Shown: one piece after another, positions 15,829-23,578 of the stretch
How positions within the stretch are numbered: position 1 is the stretch's first letter
Layout: each line of letters begins with the position of its first letter
Made by a program: the position numbers and the translations under genes
The notes under the pieces: generated by a model
What the model saw: only the letters and a program-made list of their open reading frames with translations
What the model was told of the DNA's origin: nothing
The model's database searches: none
From: Mongoliimonas terrestris
Lineage (GTDB): Bacteria > Pseudomonadota > Alphaproteobacteria > Rhizobiales > Pleomorphomonadaceae
NCBI RefSeq assembly: GCF_001927285.1
Contig: NZ_MSIG01000028.1
Coordinates: forward strand, 1 to 34,755
Direction: 5' to 3'
DNA: 34,755 nucleotides

Positions 15829-16621
15829 GCCCTTCGACGTGCGCAGGCAGCGCGGCTTCACCCTGATCGCCGCCTTCTGCTTCGCCCTCCTCTACCTGCC
15901 GATCGCCGTCCTCGTCGTCTATGCCTTTAACGCCGGGCCGAGCCTTTCGCGCTGGGAGGGCGTGTCGCTGCGCTGGTTCGTGGCGGCGGCGAACAACGCC
16001 CAGGTGATCGAGGCCTCGATCCGGTCGCTGCAGATCGCCGTTTCGGCCGCCGTGGTCGCCACCGCCGCGGCCACGCTGGCGGCGCTCGCCACCACGCGCA
16101 CGCCGCCCTATCGGGGGCTGACCACCACCTACGCGGCCATCAACCTGCCCTTGATGGTGCCGGAGATCGTCACCGCCGTGGCGCTTCTCATCGTGTTCGC
16201 GCGCATCAAGATGGCGACCGGCTACACCGGGCTCGGCTACCTGATCGCCGCCCACACGGCCTTCTGCATCCCCTTCGCCTACCTGCCGATCCGCGCCCGG
16301 CTGGAGGGCATGGACCTCAACCTGGAGCGGGCGGCGGCGGACCTCTACGCGACGCCGCTGCGCACCTTTCGCCATGTGACCCTGCCGCTGCTCTGGCCTG
16401 GGATCCTCGCCGGGTTCATGCTGGCCTTCGTGATCTCGCTCGACGACGTGGTGATCACCGAGTTCGTCAAGTCCGGGGGGCAGGACACCTTGCCCACCTA
16501 CATGCTCGGCCAGCTGCGCCGGGCGATCACACCGGAGATGAACGCGATCTCGACCGTCTTCCTGGCGCTCTCGATCGTGGTCGTGACCGTGTTTTTCCTG
16601 GTGAGCCGCAAGCGGGACTGA
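15821..16621 (+). CDS. potC: Polyamine ABC transporter permease (PotC type)
   Basis: This 266-residue inner-membrane permease pairs with PotB. The first helix is near residues 12-35. The EAA-type loop reads ERAAADLYATPLRTFRHVTL and is followed by LLWPGILAGFMLAFVISLDD. The conserved SLDDVVITEFV segment is a hallmark of PotC and PotI. I chose ATG 15821 because GGGAGG (15809-15814) precedes it by 6 nt; the longer in-frame start at 15785 lies inside potB. The stop codon is 33 bp before the binding-protein gene, so all four genes should be one transcript. Confidence 0.92.
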   Translation: MARPFDVRRQRGFTLIAAFCFALLYLPIAVLVVYAFNAGPSLSRWEGVSLRWFVAAANNAQVIEASIRSLQIAVSAAVVATAAATLAALATTRTPPYRGLTTTYAAINLPLMVPEIVTAVALLIVFARIKMATGYTGLGYLIAAHTAFCIPFAYLPIRARLEGMDLNLERAAADLYATPLRTFRHVTLPLLWPGILAGFMLAFVISLDDVVITEFVKSGGQDTLPTYMLGQLRRAITPEMNAISTVFLALSIVVVTVFFLVSRKRD

Positions 16622-16654
16622 ACCTGCGGGCCACCTGACGAGAGGGGAAGAAGA

Positions 16655-17683
16655 ATGCGCCTGACAGTCTCGCTCGCCGCCGCCGCGCTTCTGGCGACAT
16701 CCGCGCTCGCCCATGCCGAGGGCGAACTCAACATCTTCAACTGGGGCAACTACACCAATCCGGACCTCATCAAGAAGTTCGAGGAGACCTACAAGGTCAA
16801 GGTGACGCTGACCGACTACGACAGCAACGACACCGCCCTCGCCAAGATCCGCCAGGGCGGCCACGGCTTCGACATCGTGGTGCCGTCGCAGAACTACGTG
16901 CCGATCTGGATCCAGGAGGGGCTTCTCCTGGAGACCAATCCCGGCCAGATGGAGAACGCCAAGAACATCGCACCCGAGTGGGCGGATCCGGAGTTCGACA
17001 AGGGCCGCAAGTACAGCGTGCCGTGGGCCTGGGGCACCGTCGGCGTCGTCGTCAACACCGACGTCTACAAGGGGCCGATCGACACCTGGGCGGTGGTGTT
17101 CGATCCGCCGGAGGAGCTGAAGGGCAAGATCAACATCGTTCCGGAAATGAACGACGTGATGCACGCGGCCATCAAGTTCCACGGCGGCGAGATCTGCACG
17201 GCCGACAAGACGATCCTGAAGCAGGTGCGCGACACGCTGATGGCCGCCAAGCCGTCCTGGGTCGCCATGGAGTACGGCACCATCGAGAAGATGGTGGCCG
17301 GCGACTTCGCCGCCTCCAGCGACTGGAACGGCTCGGCGCTCCGCCAGCGGCTGCAGAACCCGGCCATCCACTACGCCTATCCGAAGGAGGGCTTCCAGCT
17401 CTGGTCGGACAACGTGGTGGTGCTGAAGGACGCCAAGAACGTGGAGAACGCCAAGCTCTTCCAGAACTTCATCATGGACCCGGAGAACGCTGCCCTGATC
17501 TCGGCCTTCTCGCGCTACGCCAACGGCATCGCGGGCTCCGATGCCTATATGCCGGAGGACATGAAGACCGCGCCGGAGGTGATGCTGACGCCGGAGCAGT
17601 TGGCGTCGGCCGACTATTCGCGCACCTGCCCGCCGGAGGCGCAGGAGCTCTACACCCGCATCTGGACCGACCTCCAGAAGTGA
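16655..17683 (+). CDS. potD: Polyamine-binding periplasmic protein (PotD/PotF type)
   Basis: The 342-residue binding protein has a signal peptide cleaved after AHA (residue 21). The mature form opens with the family-typical LNIFNWGNYTNPDLIKKFEE. Aromatic and acidic residues expected in the polyamine pocket occur in DYDSNDTALAKI, VPWAWGTVGV and the LWSDNVVV segment. It delivers putrescine, spermidine or a related amine to PotBC-A; which one cannot be told from sequence. Four Cys-poor domains and one C-terminal Cys are seen. A purine-rich AGAGGGGAAGAA before ATG 16655 is a good ribosome-binding site. An 11-bp hairpin follows 14 bp after the stop codon. Confidence 0.92.
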   Translation: MRLTVSLAAAALLATSALAHAEGELNIFNWGNYTNPDLIKKFEETYKVKVTLTDYDSNDTALAKIRQGGHGFDIVVPSQNYVPIWIQEGLLLETNPGQMENAKNIAPEWADPEFDKGRKYSVPWAWGTVGVVVNTDVYKGPIDTWAVVFDPPEELKGKINIVPEMNDVMHAAIKFHGGEICTADKTILKQVRDTLMAAKPSWVAMEYGTIEKMVAGDFAASSDWNGSALRQRLQNPAIHYAYPKEGFQLWSDNVVVLKDAKNVENAKLFQNFIMDPENAALISAFSRYANGIAGSDAYMPEDMKTAPEVMLTPEQLASADYSRTCPPEAQELYTRIWTDLQK

Positions 17684-17697
17684 CGAGAAGCCAGACC

Positions 17698-17725
17698 GGA
17701 CGCCGGCCCTCCATGGCCGGCGTCC
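17698..17725 (+). terminator. Intra-operon hairpin between potD and the amidohydrolase gene
   Basis: An 11-bp perfect stem (17698-17708 with 17715-17725) and a 6-nt loop, without a T-tract. Such hairpins after binding-protein genes commonly protect the upstream mRNA or partly attenuate the downstream gene. The amidohydrolase gene starts 33 bp later. Confidence 0.6.
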
Positions 17726-17758
17726 GCCATCCATGACCGACACGACGAGAATGCCCTG

Positions 17759-18790
17759 ATGAGAACCGTCTTTTCCGAAAAGCACGCCGGCCATGCGGGC
17801 AACGTGGAGCTGGTGGCGGGCGCCATCGTGCCGGCCTTCGAGATGCCGTCGCGCGCCACCTACGTGCTCGATCGTCTGAAGGCGGTGGGGCTCGGCCCGG
17901 TGGAGGCCCCGGCGGAGCACGGTCTCGCCACCGCCGCCAAGGTGCACACGCCCGACTTCCTCGCCTTCCTGCCGACGGTGTGGGACCGCTGGACGGCGGC
18001 GGGCCGGAGCGGCACCGCCCTGCCCTTCACCTGGCCGACCCGCGGCCTTCGCGGCGACAAGCCGCCGGCTTTCATCGACGGTCTGCTCGGCTATTATTCG
18101 TTCGACGGCGGGATCGGTTTCGTGGAGGGGACCTGGGCGGCGATCAAGTCGTCGCACGACACGGCGCTTTCCGCCGCCGCCCTGGTGGCGGGCGGCGAGC
18201 GTGCCGCCTTCGCGCTCTGCCGGCCGCCGGGCCACCACGCCGGCAGCGGCTTCATGGGCGGCTATTGCTACATCAACAACGCCGCCGTCGCCGCCCAGTG
18301 GCTGCGCGACAACGGCGCCAGGCGCGTGACGATCCTGGACGTGGACTATCACCACGGCAACGGCACCCAGGAGATCTTCTACCACCGGGCCGACGTGCAG
18401 GTGATCAACCTCCACGCGGACCCGATGGAGGAGTATCCCTATTTCCTCGGCCACGCGGACGAGCGCGGCGCGGGCGAGGGCGAGGGCTTCAACCTCAACT
18501 ATCCGATGCCCTGGGGTACCCCGTTCGACACCTGGAAGGCGGCCCTCGACGACGGCTGCGCCAAGCTCCTCGCCTACGCGCCCGACGCGGTGGTGGTGTC
18601 GCTCGGCGTCGATACCTTCGAGAAGGACCCGATCAGCAAGTTCAAGCTGACGAGCGAGGCCTATCCGGTGATCGGGGAGACCATCGCCCGGCTCGGCCTG
18701 CCGACGCTCTTCGTCATGGAGGGCGGCTACGCGGTGGAGGAGATCGGCATCAACGCCGTCGGTGTCCTCACCGGGTTCGAGGGACGCTGA
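17759..18790 (+). CDS. aphA: Acetylpolyamine amidohydrolase (histone deacetylase family)
   Basis: This enzyme removes acetyl groups from acetylputrescine, acetylspermidine or similar amides with a Zn2+ ion. The 343-residue length matches the bacterial acetylpolyamine amidohydrolases closely. All catalytic elements are visible: tandem His159-His160 in RPPGHHAG, Zn ligands Asp196 and His198 in DVDYHHGNGTQ, third ligand Asp285 in SLGVDTFEKD, and transition-state Tyr324 in MEGGYAVEE. It sits directly behind a full polyamine importer, so it probably converts imported acetylpolyamines to free polyamines. The ribosome-binding sequence is weak. A terminator-like hairpin follows, and the next gene converges. 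Histone-like or other acetyl-lysine substrates cannot be excluded but are less likely. Confidence 0.9.
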   Translation: MRTVFSEKHAGHAGNVELVAGAIVPAFEMPSRATYVLDRLKAVGLGPVEAPAEHGLATAAKVHTPDFLAFLPTVWDRWTAAGRSGTALPFTWPTRGLRGDKPPAFIDGLLGYYSFDGGIGFVEGTWAAIKSSHDTALSAAALVAGGERAAFALCRPPGHHAGSGFMGGYCYINNAAVAAQWLRDNGARRVTILDVDYHHGNGTQEIFYHRADVQVINLHADPMEEYPYFLGHADERGAGEGEGFNLNYPMPWGTPFDTWKAALDDGCAKLLAYAPDAVVVSLGVDTFEKDPISKFKLTSEAYPVIGETIARLGLPTLFVMEGGYAVEEIGINAVGVLTGFEGR

Positions 18791-18791
18791 G

Positions 18792-18815
18792 CCGGCTGCG
18801 GCCGGGTTTTCCCCC
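18792..18815 (+). terminator. Terminator of the polyamine operon
   Basis: ccggc (18792-18796) pairs with gccgg (18801-18805) around TGCG, followed by GTTTTCCCCC. The hairpin lies in the 25-bp gap between two convergent genes and can serve the plus strand; the stem is short. Confidence 0.5.
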
Positions 18816-20384
18816 TCAAAGCTGGGCCTCCATGGGCAGCCAGCCGACGAGCCGGGCGATCAGCCGCTGCATGGGGCCGGCGTGCGGCTCGCGGCGGAAG
18901 GATTCCGTGACGCCGTCGACGGTGGCGCTCCAGTGGAGCCCGCCGTCGTCGAGGGTGACCGCATAGCTGCGACGCGGGTCGGCGAGCCGGGTCGCCTGGG
19001 CGGCGACGCGCGCGGCGAAACACGGCTCGTCGATGAGCACGCCCATCTCGGTGTTGAGGTTGGCGGACCGCTGGTCGAGGTTGAAGGAGCCCACGAAGGC
19101 GATCCGCCGGTCCACCACCACGGCCTTCGTATGCAGGCTGGCGCCGCTGGAGCCGAAGATGCGGTGCCGCTCGCCAGGGGTGCGCTTCAGTTCGTGGATG
19201 ACGACGCCGGCCGCCAGGAGCCGCGTCCGATAGCGCGCGTAGCCGGCGTGGACGGCCGTGACGTCGTTGGCGGCGAGCGAGTTGGTGACGAGCATCACCG
19301 CGACACCCCGCGCCCGGATGGCCTCGATCAGCCCCGTGCCCACCTCGCCCGGCACGAAATAGGGCGAGATCAGAAGGATTTCCCGCTCCGCCGCCTCGAT
19401 CACCGCGTCGAGCCGGTCGGCGACGGCCCGGGAGGCGTTGCGGTCGAGCGCCTTCTCCGGCCGGTCCCAGATCACCTCGACGCCCGCGACCGGATCGAAG
19501 GAAAGCGTGTCGGCGATCCGCTCGGGCGCGTCGTAGGTGGCCTTGAGCGCATCCAGGTAGGGCTTGGCGTCCGGATCGGTGCGCACCTTCTGGAGCCGCG
19601 CCCGGAAGGCCTGGAAGCGCCAGGCGTTGATCCGCGCCTCCGGCCGGCGGAAGCTGCGGACGCTGCGCACCACCTTGCTCGCCCAGAAGGCCTCGAACAC
19701 CGTTACGGCCTGGCCCACGGACCCGCCGATGAGGAGCACGTCCAGGTCCTTGAAGTTGAAGAGGCCGGACGCATCGAAATAGTGGTCCGACACGTTGCGC
19801 CCGCCGATCAGGGCGGCCCGGCCGTCGGCGATCCAGGCCTTGTTGTGCATGCGATGGTTGAGGTGCCAGCCGCCGAGCGCGAACTCGATGCCAAAGCCGA
19901 TCAGGCCGTGCGCCCGCCAGGTGGTGGCGTTGAACACCCGCACCTCCACGTTCGGGTGCCGGTCGATCAGGCGGAACACCCGCTCGCGGCCGACCACACT
20001 GGTGTCGTCGAGGATGATGCGGACCTTCACGCCCCGGTCGGCGGCCTTCAGCACCTCGCCGGTGAGGAGGCGGGAGGTGATGTCCTTGTCCCAGGAATAG
20101 TATTGCAGGTCGAGGGTCGTCCGGGCGGTGCGGGCCAGCATGACGCGGCTGGCGAACGCCTGCAGCCCATCCGTCACCAGCGCGGCGGCGGCCGAGGCGT
20201 TCAGCGCGGCGAGTTGCTTGTCCACGATGGCGGCAAGACCGGGCGTCGGGTGCCCCGCGCCGTTGCCATCGTCCGACGGTGCGGCCCGGCGCCGGACGGC
20301 GGCCAGCCGGATGCGGGCGCCGATGCGGTGCCGTGTCCCGGACGATCCGGTCCGCTCTCCTGTGCGGGCGGTGATGTCCGCCAT
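18816..20384 (-). CDS. Phospholipase D family protein (two HKD motifs)
   Basis: This 522-residue protein has the two HxKx4D catalytic motifs of the phospholipase D/cardiolipin synthase superfamily: His180-Lys182-Asp187 in HNKAWIADGRAALIGGRN, and His418-Lys420-Asp425 in HTKAVVVDRRIAFVGSFN. No clear N-terminal membrane helix is seen, unlike canonical cardiolipin synthases; the first 50 residues are Arg/Pro/Gly-rich. The start ATG 20384 is preceded by a strong AGGGGAGG, which is better than the upstream in-frame start. It lies 98 bp after ugpC on the same strand and may be the last gene of the ugp operon. There it could hydrolyse or transfer phospholipid head groups. Cardiolipin synthase or phosphatidylserine-synthase-like activity remains possible. 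Confidence 0.85.
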   Translation of the reverse strand: MADITARTGERTGSSGTRHRIGARIRLAAVRRRAAPSDDGNGAGHPTPGLAAIVDKQLAALNASAAAALVTDGLQAFASRVMLARTARTTLDLQYYSWDKDITSRLLTGEVLKAADRGVKVRIILDDTSVVGRERVFRLIDRHPNVEVRVFNATTWRAHGLIGFGIEFALGGWHLNHRMHNKAWIADGRAALIGGRNVSDHYFDASGLFNFKDLDVLLIGGSVGQAVTVFEAFWASKVVRSVRSFRRPEARINAWRFQAFRARLQKVRTDPDAKPYLDALKATYDAPERIADTLSFDPVAGVEVIWDRPEKALDRNASRAVADRLDAVIEAAEREILLISPYFVPGEVGTGLIEAIRARGVAVMLVTNSLAANDVTAVHAGYARYRTRLLAAGVVIHELKRTPGERHRIFGSSGASLHTKAVVVDRRIAFVGSFNLDQRSANLNTEMGVLIDEPCFAARVAAQATRLADPRRSYAVTLDDGGLHWSATVDGVTESFRREPHAGPMQRLIARLVGWLPMEAQL

Positions 20385-20482
20385 GCCTCCCCTCCGCTGC
20401 TGGCCTTCTACCACAACGAACGGAAGCCACGGCGGTTCTGTGACGCGCACCGGCACCGGGGCAGCCGGCGGGTGAAAGAGGT

Positions 20483-21604
20483 TCAGACCGCTTCGAGCAC
20501 GGGCACGCTCTGCCGGGACGACGGGCGTGCCTCGCCGGGGAGGCGGCGGCCGGTCTCCGCGTCGAAGAGGTGGACCTCGGACGGGGCGACCTCGATGCCG
20601 AAGGTCTCGCCCGGCTGCAGCATCCGCCCGTCGGCGACGCTGACCACCACCACGGTGCCGCCGAGGCTGCCGTGAAGGAGGCGCGAGGCGCCCAGTTCCT
20701 CGGCGAACTCGTAGCTGGCGTCGAGGCCCTGCCCCGGGCGGACCAGGCGGGCCACTTCGGCGCGGAAACCGGCGAGCACCCGGCCGGCGGGCGCTCCGGC
20801 CCAGCGCTGGCGGTCGTAGGCGAGCCGCCGGCCGCCTTCCAGGTGGACGACGCCCGCCGCCGGGTCGAGAGTGCCCGGCAGGAGGTTCAGCCCCGGGGTG
20901 CCGATGAAGCCGGCGACAAAGAGGCTTTCCGGGCGGCCGTAGACCTCCTGCGGCGTGCCGACCTGCTCCACCTTGCCGGCGTTCATCACCACGATGCGGT
21001 CGGCGAGCGTCATCGCCTCCACCTGGTCGTGGGTGACGAAGAGCGTGGTGGTGCCGAGCCGCTGGTGCAGCTTTCGGATCTCCACCCGCATGGCGACGCG
21101 CAGGCGCGCGTCGAGGTTGGAGAGCGGCTCGTCGTAGAGGAAGACCTTGGGCTCGCGGATCATCGCCCGGCCCATGGCGACGCGCTGGCGCTGGCCGCCG
21201 GAGAGCTGGCCGGGCTTGCGGTCGAGGAAGTCGGTGAGGCCGATGGAGGCGGCGACCGCCGCCACCCGGGCGGTGCGCTCGGCTTTGGCAAGGCCCGCCA
21301 CCTTGAGGGCGTAGCCGATGTTCTCGGCGACCGTCATGTGCGGGTAGAGCGCGTAGTTCTGGAACACCATGGCGCAGCCGCGCTCGCGCGGCTCGCGCTT
21401 GTTCACGACCTCGCCGCCGATGGCGATCTCGCCGGCGGTGATGGCCTCCAGTCCGGCGATCATGCGCAGGAGCGTGGACTTGCCGCAGCCCGACGGCCCC
21501 AGGATGACGACGAACTCCCCCGCCCCGATGGCGAGGTCGACGCCGTGCACGACCTGGAGCTTGCCGTAGGTCTTCCGGACATTGCGGATGGCGATCTCGG
21601 CCAT
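20483..21604 (-). CDS. ugpC: Glycerol-3-phosphate ABC transporter ATPase UgpC
   Basis: The 373-residue ATPase has Walker A GPSGCGKST, Q-loop VFQNYALYPHMT, signature LSGGQRQRVAMGRA, Walker B FLYDEPLSNLD and switch His in THDQVEA. A C-terminal regulatory/TOBE part follows, as in the MalK/UgpC group. With ugpA, ugpE and ugpB upstream it completes an importer for sn-glycerol-3-phosphate or glycerophosphodiesters. ATG 21604 lies 13 bp after ugpE. The last about 20 residues are a poorly conserved Arg/Ser/Pro tail. UgpC and MalK ATPases are interchangeable in some bacteria, so specificity is set by the neighbours. Confidence 0.92.
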   Translation of the reverse strand: MAEIAIRNVRKTYGKLQVVHGVDLAIGAGEFVVILGPSGCGKSTLLRMIAGLEAITAGEIAIGGEVVNKREPRERGCAMVFQNYALYPHMTVAENIGYALKVAGLAKAERTARVAAVAASIGLTDFLDRKPGQLSGGQRQRVAMGRAMIREPKVFLYDEPLSNLDARLRVAMRVEIRKLHQRLGTTTLFVTHDQVEAMTLADRIVVMNAGKVEQVGTPQEVYGRPESLFVAGFIGTPGLNLLPGTLDPAAGVVHLEGGRRLAYDRQRWAGAPAGRVLAGFRAEVARLVRPGQGLDASYEFAEELGASRLLHGSLGGTVVVVSVADGRMLQPGETFGIEVAPSEVHLFDAETGRRLPGEARPSSRQSVPVLEAV

Positions 21605-21617
21605 GGGTCGGCTCCGT

Positions 21618-22514
21618 TCACTTGTCGGTGGAGATGAGGCCGCGCACGAACCAGCGCTGCAGCAGGATGGTGACGAGCACCGGCGGGGCGAGCACGATGA
21701 GATTGGCCGCCATGGCGACGTTCCAGATCGGCGGCTCGCCGAACGCCGGGCCGGGCACGATCTTCTGCAACTGCATGGTCGCGGTGGCGAAGTTCTGGTG
21801 GTCGGTGACGACGAGGAGCGGCCAGAGATACTGGTTCCACGACCAGACGAACATGATGGTGGCGAGCGCCGCCATGTTGGTCTTGGAGAGCGGCATCAAC
21901 ACCTCCAGGAAGAAGCGGATCGGGCCGGCACCGTCCATCTTGGCCGCCTCGGTCAGCTCGTCCGGCACGGTGAGGAAGAACTGCCGGTAGAGGAAGGTGC
22001 CCGTCGCCGTGGCGATCAGCGGCAGGATCAGGCCCGAATAGGTGTTGAGGAGGTTCCACTCCGGCAGATCGAGCGGGATGCCGAGCACGTCGAGCGTCGC
22101 CTGGAAGGGCCGGAGCGCGTCCGCCGCCACCGCGTAGGTCGGCACGATGCGCACTTCGAGCGGCAGCATCAAGGTGATAAAGATCATCCAGAAGATCACC
22201 ATCCGCAGCCGGTAGCTGAAGTAGACGATGGAGAAGGCCGACAGGGCCGCGATCACGATCTTGCCGACCGTGACGCCGACCGCGACGATCAGCGAGTTCA
22301 GCATGACCCGGTCGAAGTTCCCCCGCTCCCAGGCGAGCGAGAGGTTCTCGAGCAGGTGGTTGCCGGGCCAGAGCGGCATGGGCACCTGGTTGACGGTCTG
22401 GAAGTCATGGCTCGCCGCCACGAAGACGATCCAGAGCGGCATCAGGAGGAGAAGCAGGCCGCTGATCAGCACCGCATGGGTGACGGCGTCGAGGACGGGT
22501 GTGCGTTCGATCAT
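21618..22514 (-). CDS. ugpE: Glycerol-3-phosphate ABC transporter permease UgpE
   Basis: This 298-residue inner-membrane protein has about six helices, the first near residues 11-34. The UgpE-typical periplasmic segment is VPMPLWPGNHLLENL. The EAA-type coupling loop is ELTEAAKMDGAGPIRFFLEV, followed by LMPLSKTNMAALA. The C-terminus ends in QRWFVRGLISTDK, a near-diagnostic UgpE/MalG ending that inserts into the ATPase dimer. ATG 22514 lies 12 bp after the ugpA stop, with TGAGGAAC as ribosome-binding site overlapping that stop. Confident assignment. Confidence 0.93.
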   Translation of the reverse strand: MIERTPVLDAVTHAVLISGLLLLLMPLWIVFVAASHDFQTVNQVPMPLWPGNHLLENLSLAWERGNFDRVMLNSLIVAVGVTVGKIVIAALSAFSIVYFSYRLRMVIFWMIFITLMLPLEVRIVPTYAVAADALRPFQATLDVLGIPLDLPEWNLLNTYSGLILPLIATATGTFLYRQFFLTVPDELTEAAKMDGAGPIRFFLEVLMPLSKTNMAALATIMFVWSWNQYLWPLLVVTDHQNFATATMQLQKIVPGPAFGEPPIWNVAMAANLIVLAPPVLVTILLQRWFVRGLISTDK

Positions 22515-22526
22515 GGCGCCGGTTCC

Positions 22527-23411
22527 TCAGGTGTAGTGGATGCGCCGTTCCACGAAGCGGAACTGCACGAAGGTGAGAGCCACGACGAGGAGCATGAGGA
22601 CGATCGACTGGGCGGCGGCCAGCGAATAGTCCTTCCCCTGGAAGCCGTCGGAATAGATCTTGTAGACCATGAGGTCGGTCGCGCGGGCCGGGCCACCGCC
22701 GGTGGTGATGTCGACGATCCCGAAGCTGTCGACGAAGCTGTCGGTGATGTTGATGACGATCAGGAAGAAGAGCGTCGGGGCGATCAGCGGCAGCTGGATG
22801 TCGCGCATGCGGCGAAGGACGCTCGCCCCGTCCATGGCGCCCGCCTCCACCAGCGTGCGCGGGATGGACTGCAGGGCGGCGAGGAAGAAGACGAAGTTGT
22901 AGCCCGCCATCTTCCAGGCCTGCGCCATGATGATGAGCGCCAGCGCGTCGACCCCGTCGAGCGCCGGGTTCCAGAGATCCGGAAAAGCGCGGTTGATGGC
23001 CGACACGAAGCCGGCGTCCGGCGCAAAGATGAAGCGGAAGGCAAGGCCGACCGCCGGCGCCGCGAGCGCGTAGGGCAGGAAGTAGGTGAACTTGTAGACC
23101 TGGTGGCCGGGCAGCCGCCGGTCGACGAAGAGCGCCAGCAGCACCGCGATGGCGAGCGACAGCACCGTCGCCACCAGGGCGAAGATCAGCGACACCCGGA
23201 CCGACGCCCAGTACTTGGCGTCGGAGAAGACCGTGCTGAAGTTGAGAAAGCCGACCCACTGGTTCGACCCGCCGAACGGCGGCTCCAGGGTGAAGGCCCA
23301 GTAGAGCGCCTCGCCGGACGGCCAGTAGAAGAAGACGAAGACGAGAAGGAGCTGCGGCGCGACCAGCGCGGCGGCGAGCCAGAGATTGGAGAAGGTGGCG
23401 CGCTTTTCCAA
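22527..23411 (-). CDS. ugpA: Glycerol-3-phosphate ABC transporter permease UgpA
   Basis: This 294-residue inner-membrane permease has the first helix near residues 12-32 and the UgpA-typical FFYWPSGEALYWAFTLEPPF segment, then WVGFLNFSTVFSD. The EAA-type coupling loop is TLVEAGAMDGASVLRRMRDI. The segment TTGGGPARATDLMVYKIY is characteristic of UgpA. The start codon is TTG at 23411, giving the family-typical short N-terminus, with GAGG about 10 nt upstream; a non-ATG start may lower expression relative to ugpB. The long 168-bp gap to ugpB holds a hairpin (23492-23517). Confidence 0.92.
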   Translation of the reverse strand: MEKRATFSNLWLAAALVAPQLLLVFVFFYWPSGEALYWAFTLEPPFGGSNQWVGFLNFSTVFSDAKYWASVRVSLIFALVATVLSLAIAVLLALFVDRRLPGHQVYKFTYFLPYALAAPAVGLAFRFIFAPDAGFVSAINRAFPDLWNPALDGVDALALIIMAQAWKMAGYNFVFFLAALQSIPRTLVEAGAMDGASVLRRMRDIQLPLIAPTLFFLIVINITDSFVDSFGIVDITTGGGPARATDLMVYKIYSDGFQGKDYSLAAAQSIVLMLLVVALTFVQFRFVERRIHYT

Positions 23412-23491
23412 GGGATCGGCCTCGTTGCGGCTTGATCGGACGGCAGTCGGAACGGTGCGGTCGGACCGTGCGGATCACGGTCGAAAGCGAA

Positions 23492-23517
23492 CGGCGCCCG
23501 GGTTCGATCGGGCGCCG
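23492..23517 (-). terminator. Hairpin between ugpB and ugpA
   Basis: A 9-bp perfect stem (23492-23500 with 23509-23517) with an 8-nt loop and no T-tract, starting about 60 bp downstream of the ugpB stop on the minus strand. It probably stabilises the ugpB mRNA end or attenuates read-through, as is common after binding-protein genes. Confidence 0.55.
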
Positions 23518-23578
23518 CCGGGAGGCGTGGTGTCCGGGTCGCCGCGCGGAGGCGGGCGGCCCGGACCCTTGCGTCGGA

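Noticed and set aside
15752..18454. A 900-codon minus-strand frame across potC, potD and the amidohydrolase
   Set aside because: Antisense shadow of three identified genes; very high His/Arg/Asp content and no domain.
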